A stretch of DNA of 64,000 bases from JAAYAE01 sp963678395 (GTDB taxonomy: Bacteria > Bacillota > Negativicutes > Acidaminococcales > Acidaminococcaceae), in assembly GCA_963678395.1 (NCBI GenBank), contig OY782827.1, positions 1,426,001 through 1,490,000 of the forward strand, read 5' to 3'. Positions 21,550 to 30,108 of the stretch are shown piece by piece; within the stretch, counting starts at the first letter, position 1; every line of letters begins with the position of its first letter. The notes under the pieces were generated by a model. That model made no database searches. It was not told the origin of the DNA and saw only the letters and a program-made list of their open reading frames with translations. A program made the position numbers and the translations under genes.

Positions 21550-21612
21550 CAGGATTTTTGTAAATTATTGAACATTTTTAGTGGTTTTGCCTTAAAACAA
21601 CCATTCACCAAT

Positions 21613-22584
21613 TTAATCAGCCAGCAACTGTTGTTGATACTCTTGCAAAAGCCTAATAAAATCTTCATGGTTTTCTATTTTATTAAATTTTACTCTAAAA
21701 GCTGCAGACTTAGGTAAGCCTTTAAGATACATATTTACATGTCTGCGCATTTCCTTCAATGCTATTACTTCACCCTTAAAAACTATTAGCTCTTGCAGAT
21801 GCCTTTTAATCATAGCAAAACGAGTAACAACGTCCACCGGAGCCGGCAATGTTTCTCCATGCAAAGCAGCCTTTAATTCCGCGAAAATCCAAGGATTACA
21901 ATCAGCACCTCTACCTAGCATAATACCATCACAACCAGTTTCTTGTAATATGCGTAACCCATCGCTTACAGTCATAATATCGCCATTACCAAATACAGGT
22001 ATTTTTACAGCTTGCTTAACCTGTTTTATAATATTCCAATCTGCATTTCCACTATAGAATTGTTCCCTTGTCCGTCCGTGTATTGCCACTGCCGCTACTC
22101 CCGCCTTCTCAGCCAAAGTTGCTATTTCAGGAGCATTTAGATGGTCACTATCCCACCCCGCCCGAAATTTTACTGTTACAGGAATATCCACTGCTTCCAC
22201 CATAGCTGCCAAGATTTCATATGCAAGCTCCGGTGTTTTCATAAGAGCAGAACCTTCCCCATTAGAGACTATTTTATGCACAGGACAACCCATATTAAAA
22301 TCAACTATATCAGCACCGGTTTCTTCTATAATCTTAGCCGCTCGTGCCAGATCATCGGGAGAACTTCCAAAAAGTTGAATTGCAGTTGGTCGTTCACTAT
22401 CAGCTATGCGTAACATAGAAAAGGTTTTAACGTTTTTATACAATAATCCTTTAGCACTAACCATTTCCGATACAGTAATACTGCATCCTTGCTCACGGCA
22501 AATAACGCGATACGGCAGGTCAGTGATTCCTGCCATTGGTGCCAAGGCCAAAGGAGCATCTATTTTAAGTTTGCCTATTTGCAT
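21613..22584 (-). CDS. dusB: tRNA-dihydrouridine synthase B
   Basis: Reduces uridines in tRNA D-loops using FMN and NADPH. The 323-aa protein has the TIM-barrel start LAPMAGITDLPYR, the conserved FNMGCPVHKIV with its catalytic Cys, GEGSALMK, the phosphate-binding HGRTREQFYSG, and FGNGDI. GGAG lies 9 nt before the ATG. It is near greA and lysS, as in many Firmicutes. A hairpin with T-run lies between it and coaX, so it probably has its own promoter or only partial readthrough. Confidence 0.93.
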   Translation of the reverse strand: MQIGKLKIDAPLALAPMAGITDLPYRVICREQGCSITVSEMVSAKGLLYKNVKTFSMLRIADSERPTAIQLFGSSPDDLARAAKIIEETGADIVDFNMGCPVHKIVSNGEGSALMKTPELAYEILAAMVEAVDIPVTVKFRAGWDSDHLNAPEIATLAEKAGVAAVAIHGRTREQFYSGNADWNIIKQVKQAVKIPVFGNGDIMTVSDGLRILQETGCDGIMLGRGADCNPWIFAELKAALHGETLPAPVDVVTRFAMIKRHLQELIVFKGEVIALKEMRRHVNMYLKGLPKSAAFRVKFNKIENHEDFIRLLQEYQQQLLAD

Positions 22585-22598
22585 ACAATTCTTCTCCT

Positions 22599-22631
22599 AA
22601 AAAAAGACCCGCCGTAGCGAGTCCTTTTTTT
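22599..22631 (-). terminator. Terminator between coaX and dusB
   Basis: GACTCGC (22623-22617), TACG loop, GCGGGTC (22612-22606) with one G-U pair, flanked by seven T on either strand, so it could work in both directions. Confidence 0.8.
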
Positions 22632-23403
22632 ATTTTTTGTTATGCTCGTACAATATTCTAAGTCCATCTAAAGTCAAGAATGATTCTACTACATCAACAT
22701 GTTCAGACTCTGCTGCCATCGTGTTGGCGAACCCGCCTGTAGCAATTACAAAAGCTTGCCCACCAAGCTCTTCTTTCATGCGCGTAACAATACCATCCAT
22801 TTGACCAACAAAACCAAAAATGACACCGGACTGCATTGCTTTTACTGTGTTACGACAGATAACCTTATTAGGTTTTTTTAATTCAATTCTAGGCAGCTTC
22901 GCCGCCTTTTGGAACAAAGCTTCGGTAGAAATACCAATACCAGGGGCAATAGCACCACCTAAATATTCACCATCAGGAAGTAAAGCACAAAAAGTAGTAG
23001 CTGTACCAAAATCAATAATAATCAAATTACCCTTGTCTTTATATTTTGTATGCGCAGCTACGGCGTTTACAATACGATCGGCACCTATTTCGCGGGGATT
23101 TTCATAGCGCAAAACCAATCCAGTTTTGATACCAACACCAACAACTATTGGCTCTATATCAAAATAACGCTTACACATATTGCACAGGGGAACTAAAAGT
23201 GGCGGTACTACCGTGGAAATAATAATAGCATTCACCTGCATCATATCCACATGCGTATAAGCAAACATACTACTTAATAAAATACCGTATTCATCTGCCG
23301 TCTTGGAACGGTCACTAGCAAAACGCCAATGTACTAAAAGTTCCTCGCCAGCATAGACACCAGCAACTACATTGGTATTACCTACATCAATTACTAATAA
23401 CAT
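22630..23403 (-). CDS. coaX: Type III pantothenate kinase
   Basis: First step of coenzyme A synthesis, phosphorylating pantothenate. The 257-aa protein starts with MLLVIDVGNTNVVAGVY (phosphate-binding loop of the ASKHA fold), has GADRIVNAVAA, the catalytic IIDFGTATTF and GGAIAPGI, and ends with ATGGFA. Length and motifs are normal. GGGAGG precedes the ATG. It follows bioY with a 28-bp gap, part of a birA-bioY-coaX cofactor cluster. Confidence 0.95.
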   Translation of the reverse strand: MLLVIDVGNTNVVAGVYAGEELLVHWRFASDRSKTADEYGILLSSMFAYTHVDMMQVNAIIISTVVPPLLVPLCNMCKRYFDIEPIVVGVGIKTGLVLRYENPREIGADRIVNAVAAHTKYKDKGNLIIIDFGTATTFCALLPDGEYLGGAIAPGIGISTEALFQKAAKLPRIELKKPNKVICRNTVKAMQSGVIFGFVGQMDGIVTRMKEELGGQAFVIATGGFANTMAAESEHVDVVESFLTLDGLRILYEHNKK

Positions 23404-23431
23404 CTAATTTCCTCCCTACGGGTGGTTTATA

Positions 23432-24001
23432 TTAGCCCTTTGCTACCTTAAACAAACCTGCCGCCATTAGCGCTTTTCGCACCTTGGCACCAACATATGC
23501 AGCAATTGCTGCCTTTATTATATCAAAAGGTAGAAAAGGTGCAATAGCTAAAAGCATAGATTTTTCCCAAGACATAGGCTTTTGCAAAAAATAAGTAAAA
23601 CTTAGTTTAAATCCAATGAGTCCAATTACATAGCAAACTAGCATAGCACAGGCTAAATAGGCAAAATTTTTAAGCAAGCCAGCCTGTAAATCATTACTTG
23701 TAAACTTGCCTACAAGCCATGACAAAACAACGAAACCAACAATAAACCCACCTGTAGGCCCTACTAGCATAACCGCACCAGCTTGTCCCTGATTAAATAC
23801 CGGCAAAGCCAAGCATCCCAATATAATCCAAGTAATAATACTTATTGGTCCCCATTTGGGTCCCAATAAAAACCCGCTTAAAATAACAACCAAAGGCTGC
23901 AAAGTATGTGGTACAGGTCCTATAGGAATAACCATATATGAACTAATAATTACTAAAGCCGTAAATAATCCCGACAATAACATCTCTCTGGTTTTCATCA
24001 C
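23432..24001 (-). CDS. bioY: Biotin ECF transporter S component BioY
   Basis: A 189-aa membrane protein with six predicted helices and the BioY signature VGPTGGFIVGFV (about 80-91), with PIGPVPHTLQPLVV near the N-terminus. It captures biotin and works with the EcfA1A2T module encoded at 8530-11026. The GTG at 24001 has GGAG 9 nt upstream and overlaps the birA stop, so translation is coupled to the biotin ligase and repressor. Confidence 0.94.
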   Translation of the reverse strand: MMKTREMLLSGLFTALVIISSYMVIPIGPVPHTLQPLVVILSGFLLGPKWGPISIITWIILGCLALPVFNQGQAGAVMLVGPTGGFIVGFVVLSWLVGKFTSNDLQAGLLKNFAYLACAMLVCYVIGLIGFKLSFTYFLQKPMSWEKSMLLAIAPFLPFDIIKAAIAAYVGAKVRKALMAAGLFKVAKG

Positions 24002-24996
24002 TCGTATTGGCTCCTTTTGGCTTGCACTGGTCTAATGGAAACATCGCCTGCTATAACCTTTTCAATTACTCCGTTACCTCTATCCACCAAAAGCAAACCA
24101 TCTTCATCAATATCAAGCGCTCTTCCTGTATAAGTTATATCTGGAGCAATAACTTTGACTTCTTTACCAATAGTTGCCGAATATTGTCGCCACATTGCAA
24201 GAATGGGAGCAAATCCATCAGATAATACAATCTCATAGAGTTCCTCTAAATTCTTCAAAACTGATGCTAACAATTCTACCCGGTTAATTTTCTCTTTACT
24301 TACATCCGACATAGAAATAGCTGATGCACGTAAATTCTCCGGTACTTTTGACTTAGGAACACAAACATTAATACCTATACCAATAACAATATAATTAATA
24401 TGGCCAAATTCCGCGCTCATTTCCGTAAGAATACCAACTAATTTTTTACCCTCCAGCAAAATATCATTAGGCCATTTAATGACGGCATTTATCCCTTTAT
24501 ACTCATTAACAGTACGGACAACAGCTACTGCTGCCAATAATGTGCACTTAGCTGCTTCGTCCGGCATAAATGGTGGTTTTAAAATAACTGAGAACCACAA
24601 ACCATCACCAGCAGGGCTAAACCAACCTCTGGCTAGTCTTCCCTTCCCCCCTGATTGCTCTTCCGCCACACAAACAACACCATTATCACAGCCTGCATTA
24701 GCTAACGCCTTAGCCATTTCATTAGTTGATATAACTGATTGTGCATAATTTACCTGTCTGCCAAGCCATTTTGTCTTTAATTTAGAATCAATTTCTGACG
24801 GCAACATTTTATCTGGCACATGTGTAAGCACATAACCTTTTTTAGGCAATGCCTCTATACTATATCCCTCTTTTTTTAAAATTTGAATATGTTTCCAAAT
24901 CGCTGTCCTAGAAATTTTTAACCGCTTTGCTAATTCCTCTCCAGAAGCAGGCTCAGAACCATTTTCTCGCAAGATGCTCAATATTTTTGTTCGCAC
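23998..24996 (-). CDS. birA: Biotin--[acetyl-CoA-carboxylase] ligase / biotin operon repressor BirA
   Basis: A 332-aa bifunctional protein. The N-terminal winged helix (about 1-60, GEELAKRLKISRTAIWKHIQILKKEGY) binds DNA. The central ligase domain has STNEMAKALA, the biotinyl-AMP loop GKGRLARGW (GRGRxxRxW type) and IKWPNDILLEGKKLVGILTE, followed by a C-terminal SH3-like domain. The GTG at 24996 is chosen because GGAG lies 8 nt upstream. It is co-transcribed with bioY and probably represses this operon; a GGTTAACC sits in the promoter spacer. Confidence 0.94.
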   Translation of the reverse strand: MRTKILSILRENGSEPASGEELAKRLKISRTAIWKHIQILKKEGYSIEALPKKGYVLTHVPDKMLPSEIDSKLKTKWLGRQVNYAQSVISTNEMAKALANAGCDNGVVCVAEEQSGGKGRLARGWFSPAGDGLWFSVILKPPFMPDEAAKCTLLAAVAVVRTVNEYKGINAVIKWPNDILLEGKKLVGILTEMSAEFGHINYIVIGIGINVCVPKSKVPENLRASAISMSDVSKEKINRVELLASVLKNLEELYEIVLSDGFAPILAMWRQYSATIGKEVKVIAPDITYTGRALDIDEDGLLLVDRGNGVIEKVIAGDVSIRPVQAKRSQYE

Positions 24997-25023
24997 TTTA
25001 ACAACTCCTTTGACGTTATCCAA

Positions 25024-25052
25024 AGTATACAGTCAGGTTAACCAAATGTCAA
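25024..25052 (-). promoter_or_regulatory. birA-bioY-coaX promoter with GGTTAACC in the spacer
   Basis: TTGACA (25052-25047), 17 bp, TATACT (25029-25024). GGTTAACC (25036-25043) inside the spacer resembles a BirA operator half-site. Confidence 0.7.
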
Positions 25053-25065
25053 TCAAAATTATAGA

Positions 25066-25095
25066 AAAGGCCATACCCGTATAGGTATGGCCTTT
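25066..25095 (-). terminator. ftsH terminator
   Basis: GGCCATACC pairs with GGTATGGCC (25069-25077 with 25084-25092) plus flanking A-T pairs; a short TTTT follows. Confidence 0.75.
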
Positions 25096-25101
25096 AAGCT
25101 T

Positions 25102-27027
25102 TTATTGTGCCGTAGGCACTGGTTCCGTCACTGGTTCCAAAACATCTTTATTTGCTTGTTCCGCTACAGGAACAGGGCTAATTGGTGCCGGTGTACCTGG
25201 GTTAGGAGGCTCTTGCTTATGTTCTTCCTTAGGTAGTATTTTCCCATATTCCATTAATTCTTTAACTTCGTGGCCTTCCAAGGTCTCCCTCTCAATCAAG
25301 GCTTCAGCTATTAAATGTAACTTATCTAGATTATCAGTCAAGAGCTTAACTGTACCGTCATAAGCCTCACCGATAAACTTACGAATTTCGTTATCAATTT
25401 GAGCAGCAACTTCTTCACTATAGTTATTTTCTTTACCAATATCACGACCCAAGAAAACTTGTTCTTGTCTATGACCAAAAGTTACTGCGCCCAAAGTTTC
25501 ACTCATACCATATTCACAAATCATTTGACGTGCTAATTCTGTAGCACGTTGCAGATCATTACTAGCACCACTGGAAATCTCATGCAGCACCAACGACTCA
25601 GCCACACGACCACCCAAAAGCAACTTCAACTCATCTAACAATTCGCTCCTAGTTGCATAATAGCGATCTTCCTTTGGTAAGCTCAGAGTATAACCACCTG
25701 CTCTGCCACGAGGAATAATGGTTACCTTATGCACAGGATCAGTATGGTCTAATAACATCCCAACTAGAGTATGTCCGCCTTCGTGATAAGCAGTTAGTTT
25801 CTTTTCGTTATCACTAATTACCCTACTCTTACGTTCAGGGCCCATCATAACTCGCTCTGCAGCCTCTTCCATTTCATTCATAGTAATTGTCTTTTTATCA
25901 CGGCGAGCTGCAAGGAGAGCCCCCTCATTTACTAAGTTGCTCAAATCCGCACCTGTAAATCCAGGTGTACGACGCGCTAAAACGCCTAAATCCACATCCT
26001 TGTCAACTGGTTTTCCTTTAACATGCACCTTTAATATTTCTTGACGCCCCTTTATATCCGGGCGATCAACAACAATTTGCCTGTCAAAACGACCTGGGCG
26101 TAACAGTGCCGGATCCAAAATATCCGGACGGTTAGTAGCAGCTATCATGATAATGCCCTCATTTGCGCCAAACCCATCCATTTCTACCAACAATTGATTT
26201 AAAGTTTGCTCACGCTCATCATGCCCACCACCAAGACCTGCGCCTCTTTGGCGGCCTACTGCATCAATTTCATCGATGAATACAATGCATGGTGCATTTT
26301 TCTTCGCTTGTTCAAATAAATCGCGTACACGTGAAGCACCTACGCCAACAAACATCTCAACGAAATCTGAACCACTGATGCTGAAAAACGGTACTCCTGC
26401 CTCACCTGCTACGGCTTTGGCCAACAAAGTTTTGCCTGTACCAGGAGGTCCAAACAGCAAGACGCCTTTAGGGATACGAGCGCCAAGATCATTAAACTTT
26501 TTAGGTGATTTCAAAAATTCTACGACTTCTTCTAGTTCTTGCTTAGCTTCATCGGCTCCTGCAACATCCTTAAACGAAAGCTTAACCTTCTCATCTCCAT
26601 ACATTTTAGCACGGCTTTTGCCAAAAGACATAACCCTGCTGCCTCCACCTTGACTTTGATTCATTAACAAAAACCATAGTCCCACAATTAACAACATTGG
26701 CAACAAAGAAGAAAGTAATGTGGTCCACCATGGTGGTTGTGGCGGTAATTCCGCTCTAATTTCTACATCGCGCGCGCGCAAAGTATCAATAAGGTTAGGA
26801 TCGTTAGGAGTGATAGTTGAAAAATCGGCTCCGGATTTTAATTTTCCTGTTATAACGTTATCAACAATAGTAACTGATTTTACATCATCTTGTTGCACTT
26901 GTTTCATAAAATTAGTATAAGTAATATCGGTTTTGGGAACCGTAGTTGCTGAATAATAATCAATAATCCAAATCGCAACAACAATTATCAGCAGATAAAA
27001 GCTAACATTTCTAAAAAATTTGCTCAC
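25102..27027 (-). CDS. ftsH: ATP-dependent zinc metalloprotease FtsH
   Basis: A membrane-anchored AAA+ protease for quality control. The 641-aa protein has two N-terminal membrane helices (about 7-24 and 102-122), Walker A GPPGTGKT (193-200), Walker B FIDEIDAVGRQRGAG, the second region of homology ATNRPDILDPALLRPGRFDR, and the zinc site HEGGH (about 420). The tail after about 600 is proline-rich and specific to this lineage. GTG start with GGAG 7 nt upstream. It follows hpt and tilS, as in Bacillus. Confidence 0.96.
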   Translation of the reverse strand: MSKFFRNVSFYLLIIVVAIWIIDYYSATTVPKTDITYTNFMKQVQQDDVKSVTIVDNVITGKLKSGADFSTITPNDPNLIDTLRARDVEIRAELPPQPPWWTTLLSSLLPMLLIVGLWFLLMNQSQGGGSRVMSFGKSRAKMYGDEKVKLSFKDVAGADEAKQELEEVVEFLKSPKKFNDLGARIPKGVLLFGPPGTGKTLLAKAVAGEAGVPFFSISGSDFVEMFVGVGASRVRDLFEQAKKNAPCIVFIDEIDAVGRQRGAGLGGGHDEREQTLNQLLVEMDGFGANEGIIMIAATNRPDILDPALLRPGRFDRQIVVDRPDIKGRQEILKVHVKGKPVDKDVDLGVLARRTPGFTGADLSNLVNEGALLAARRDKKTITMNEMEEAAERVMMGPERKSRVISDNEKKLTAYHEGGHTLVGMLLDHTDPVHKVTIIPRGRAGGYTLSLPKEDRYYATRSELLDELKLLLGGRVAESLVLHEISSGASNDLQRATELARQMICEYGMSETLGAVTFGHRQEQVFLGRDIGKENNYSEEVAAQIDNEIRKFIGEAYDGTVKLLTDNLDKLHLIAEALIERETLEGHEVKELMEYGKILPKEEHKQEPPNPGTPAPISPVPVAEQANKDVLEPVTEPVPTAQ

Positions 27028-27103
27028 TGTATAACTCCTTTTTTTTACCTTTTTCTACCTTATAATATTACACCAAAGAATAAAATTGTACAAGTAAGCT
27101 TTT

Positions 27104-27643
27104 TTATTTGCCATAAACTTCCTGTTTTAGAATGCCAATGTAAGGAAGTGTACGGTACTCTTCATCATAATCAAGACCAAAACCTACTACAAATTCATCC
27201 GGAATAATAAACCCACTATAATCCGGAAGCATTTTTACTAAACGTCGCTCTTTTTTATCTAGCATTGTAGCAATCTTGATTGAATTAACATTACGTTCAA
27301 CAAAAAGTTTTTTAACCGCATTGAGCGTTAACCCTGTATCAACAACATCATCAAGCAGCAATACGTCTTTGCCGCTGATATTTTTTGTGGTATCAAACGA
27401 TATTTTCACATCACCACTGCTATTTCTCCCACTACCATATGACGACACTCTTATGAAATCTATTTGCGTAGGCAAATCAATTGCTTGAGTAAGCTCTGTC
27501 ATAAAATAAACAGCACCTTTTAGGATTCCTATAATAAGCAATTCTTTGCCAGCATAATCTCTCGTAATTTCTGCACCCATTTCCTTAATACGTTTTTTTA
27601 GTGGTTCTTCGGCAATTAGGACTTCCCTAATATTCTTATTCAT
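27104..27643 (-). CDS. hpt: Hypoxanthine phosphoribosyltransferase
   Basis: Salvages hypoxanthine and guanine to IMP and GMP with PRPP. The 179-aa protein has the substrate loops IGILKGAVYF and SSYGSG, the PRPP-binding VLLLDDVVDTGLTL, and the C-terminal VGFGLDYDEEYRTLPYIG. ATG 27643 lies 2 bp after the tilS stop, with GGAG 10 nt upstream. tilS-hpt-ftsH is a classic Firmicutes order. Confidence 0.95.
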   Translation of the reverse strand: MNKNIREVLIAEEPLKKRIKEMGAEITRDYAGKELLIIGILKGAVYFMTELTQAIDLPTQIDFIRVSSYGSGRNSSGDVKISFDTTKNISGKDVLLLDDVVDTGLTLNAVKKLFVERNVNSIKIATMLDKKERRLVKMLPDYSGFIIPDEFVVGFGLDYDEEYRTLPYIGILKQEVYGK

Positions 27644-27645
27644 GT

Positions 27646-28671
27646 TCAAACTTCTCCTTTGGCGGTTTTATATTTTTTGCTTTGACGTGAAGTATTATTG
27701 ATCTCTATCCGCAATTTGCTCTTTGCATAGAAAGCCTTAACTCTTGGCAAGTCTAAACTCTTACCGCTTGTACGCTTAACTACAAGTGCTACCACTGCTT
27801 TTATATGCTCATAGTTAAATTCACCAGCGTTTAAATTTGCTATCATCAAGCGTACAACTCTTGTTTGTAGGGCCATGGGTAGCCGCAAAAACTCTTTACC
27901 CACAGTTACTTCATATGTATTGCCTAGTTCATTTCCATAACTAGTTAGATAATTTCGTGCTTGCTCGTCCAAACATTCTTCATCCATGGCAGCAAGAACA
28001 GCCACTTGTGCCAAACTTTTTTTTATTTTTGGATTCACCTGCTCTAATAACGGTACTAGAGTTTTACGCACCCAATTTCTTTTATATTCAACATCGTCAT
28101 TAGTGCTATCATGGCAAAAAGCAATGTTTTTTTCTGCGCAATAATTCTCCATATCTTCTCTGGTAGCAGATAAAAAAGGTCTCACTAGAAATCCATTTTG
28201 GGGCAACATTCCCCTAAGTCCACGAATACCGGCTCCACGCAATAAATTAAGTAATACTGTTTCTGCCTGATCATCCCTATGATGTGCCAAAAATATTGCA
28301 CTAGAACCTATTTCTTGTCTATAGCTTTCCAATGCTGCATAGCGCAATTTACGTGCCGCGTCTTCCACAGATAGGCCCTTGTCAGCCACCAATTTTTGTA
28401 CATCAATATCAGCCTGCTTATAAATTAGACGGCGTTCAGCACAAAAATCCGCTACTAAACGAGCATCCCTTTCAGCTTCTTGTCCGCGCAAATGATGTTG
28501 CACATGCATAACACATAAACTGAATTTCATTTCTTTGCTTAATTGTGCCAAAGTGTCCGTCAATGTCATAGAATCAGCTCCGCCTGAACAAGCAGCTACA
28601 ACTGTTACACCATGTCGTAGCACCGTACATGCTCTCAGCATTTTATGAAGTTTTTCCATTAGTGGGCTCAC
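27646..28671 (-). CDS. tilS: tRNA(Ile)-lysidine synthetase TilS
   Basis: Converts C34 of the minor tRNA-Ile to lysidine so that AUA codons are read as Ile. The PP-loop ATPase motif ACSGGADSMTL lies at about 26-36, with HHLRGQEAERD and HHRDDQAETVLLNLLRGAGIRGLRGM following. At 341 aa it is shorter than the 430-470 aa of E. coli and B. subtilis enzymes because the C-terminal domain is reduced. GTG start with AGGTG 8 nt upstream. Confidence 0.93.
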   Translation of the reverse strand: MSPLMEKLHKMLRACTVLRHGVTVVAACSGGADSMTLTDTLAQLSKEMKFSLCVMHVQHHLRGQEAERDARLVADFCAERRLIYKQADIDVQKLVADKGLSVEDAARKLRYAALESYRQEIGSSAIFLAHHRDDQAETVLLNLLRGAGIRGLRGMLPQNGFLVRPFLSATREDMENYCAEKNIAFCHDSTNDDVEYKRNWVRKTLVPLLEQVNPKIKKSLAQVAVLAAMDEECLDEQARNYLTSYGNELGNTYEVTVGKEFLRLPMALQTRVVRLMIANLNAGEFNYEHIKAVVALVVKRTSGKSLDLPRVKAFYAKSKLRIEINNTSRQSKKYKTAKGEV

Positions 28672-28689
28672 GTTGTTTTCACCTCAAAT

Positions 28690-28720
28690 AAAAAAGGCAC
28701 TCCAACTGGAAGCGCCTCTT
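28690..28720 (-). terminator. Terminator after the S1-domain gene
   Basis: GGCGCTTCC, AGTT loop, GGAGTGCC (one bulge), then TTTTTT on the minus strand, just upstream of tilS. Confidence 0.75.
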
Positions 28721-28730
28721 ATCAGTTAAT

Positions 28731-29153
28731 CTAATCTCCCCTACGGGCACCACGACCACCACGCCTAGATTCCGTATTTCTCTTCAAATCCAATAATCTG
28801 TCATCGCTATCTTTTAAAAATCTTGACATCTTATCCTCAAAAGTTGCAACCGGAACTACCTTAGGTGCAGACGCTACTGAACGTCTTTCCATAGGTCTTC
28901 TTGGTGGTGCCTCAGGTGCTGGCATCAATGCTTTTAATGACAAGCCTATTTTACCGCGCTCATCAATACTGACCACCTTAACAGTGACCTTTTGTTTGTC
29001 TTTTAGAAAATCATGAACATCCTTAACATACACATTGGATACTTCTGATATGTGTATAAGACCCACTTTTCCTTCAGGTAATTGCACAAATGCACCAAAA
29101 TTGGTAATACCTGTAACTTCACCTTCAACTACTGTGCCTATTTCCAAAGCCAT
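28731..29153 (-). CDS. S1 RNA-binding domain protein (YabR-like)
   Basis: A 140-aa protein with a single S1/OB domain at about 5-75 (GTVVEGEVTGITNFGAFVQLPEGKVG and LIHISEVSN) and a basic tail rich in Arg and Gly (RRGGRGARRGD). It probably binds RNA or ribosomes in the cytoplasm. It sits downstream of divIC exactly as yabR does in Bacillus. Precise function is not known to me. Confidence 0.88.
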   Translation of the reverse strand: MALEIGTVVEGEVTGITNFGAFVQLPEGKVGLIHISEVSNVYVKDVHDFLKDKQKVTVKVVSIDERGKIGLSLKALMPAPEAPPRRPMERRSVASAPKVVPVATFEDKMSRFLKDSDDRLLDLKRNTESRRGGRGARRGD

Positions 29154-29230
29154 ATATTGAAAATATCCCCCTTACATTAAGTTCTTTTCGAACCTAATTA
29201 TACCTTTGCAATTAACCTAGTGTCAAGCTT

Positions 29231-29593
29231 TTAGTATTTTTGTGTTGTATCTTTTTCTTGCTTTTTAGGTAGAACCTCTGTTGTTCTTTTGCTATTGGCA
29301 GTACTTTTTTCTTTATCCTCAATAATAAACAGAGGAATTTCTCCCTTGCGTACCATATTATGTTCTTCTCTTGCTAACTTTTCAATGTAATTTAAATCGC
29401 CTAAGTTTTTTTCTTCTTGCTCTAATTGCTTTTGTTCTTTTTCTAATTGCTTAATCTTTTCTTGCGTCCTTGCTGTTTCTTTATTAACCTCATAAATAGT
29501 ATACCCCTGCTGTGCCACGCGCATAAGAAAAAGTGCCAAAATCACAAACAGAACTATCTTAAAATATTTAAAGGCTTTTTTGCCTTTTTTCAT
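29231..29593 (-). CDS. divIC: Septum formation initiator DivIC/FtsB-like
   Basis: A 120-aa bitopic membrane protein: short basic cytoplasmic N-terminus, one membrane helix (about 10-28), then an extracytoplasmic coiled coil (about 32-65, rich in E, K and L) followed by NYIEKLAREEHNMVRKGEIPL, the typical DivIC/FtsB motif. It belongs to the FtsL/DivIB divisome subcomplex. AAGGTGG lies 9 nt before the ATG. The neighbours HU and mazG on one side and S1 on the other match the Firmicutes order without yabP and yabQ. Confidence 0.88.
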   Translation of the reverse strand: MKKGKKAFKYFKIVLFVILALFLMRVAQQGYTIYEVNKETARTQEKIKQLEKEQKQLEQEEKNLGDLNYIEKLAREEHNMVRKGEIPLFIIEDKEKSTANSKRTTEVLPKKQEKDTTQKY

Positions 29594-29660
29594 TCTGTTC
29601 TTCCACCTTTCTTAGTATTGTCGGCAATATTATAACATTTTTATTCATATTCAAACAACA

Positions 29661-29698
29661 AAAAACAACCCGATGTAAACGCATCGGGTTGTTTTTTT
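29661..29698 (-). terminator. Bidirectional terminator after HU
   Basis: An 11-bp perfect stem ACAACCCGATG (29665-29675 with 29682-29692), with T-runs on both strands. Confidence 0.9.
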
Positions 29699-29705
29699 CG
29701 AAGGA

Positions 29706-29984
29706 TTATTTTTTATTAACTGCGTCTTTAAATGCTTTACCAGCTTTAAATGCCGGTACAGTAGCCTTTGCAATTTCAATTGTTTCCCCTGTACGAGGGT
29801 TCTTGCCATTACGTGCCTTACGAACACGATGCTCAAAAGTACCAAAGCCAATCAATTGAACCTTTTTCTTTTTTGCAACCGTTGCTTTAACAGCGTCAAT
29901 AAAAGCGTTTACTGCTTTTTCAGAGTCCTTTTTGGTCAAACCTGCTTTTGTAGCTACTGCTGCAATCAATTCACTTTTGTTCAC
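29706..29984 (-). CDS. hup: DNA-binding protein HU
   Basis: A 92-aa nucleoid protein with the complete HU fold: MNKSELIAAVATKAGLTKKDSEKAVNAF, IGFGTFEHRVRKARNGKNPRTGE (DNA-binding arm) and a C-terminal VPAFKAGKAFKDAVNKK. GTG start with AGGAGG 8 nt upstream. It bends DNA and organises the nucleoid. Between mazG and divIC it takes the place where spore formers have rqcP, yabP and yabQ. Confidence 0.96.
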   Translation of the reverse strand: MNKSELIAAVATKAGLTKKDSEKAVNAFIDAVKATVAKKKKVQLIGFGTFEHRVRKARNGKNPRTGETIEIAKATVPAFKAGKAFKDAVNKK

Positions 29985-30108
29985 AATAAAATCCTCCTTG
30001 AATTTTTATTTGCACAGGGCAAAAACCCCGTACACACTTACCCTACTTGGTTCTATTCGCTATTACTTTTGTTTTTCCTGCTATTTTTCCCATATTTAAT
30101 ATTTTTTT

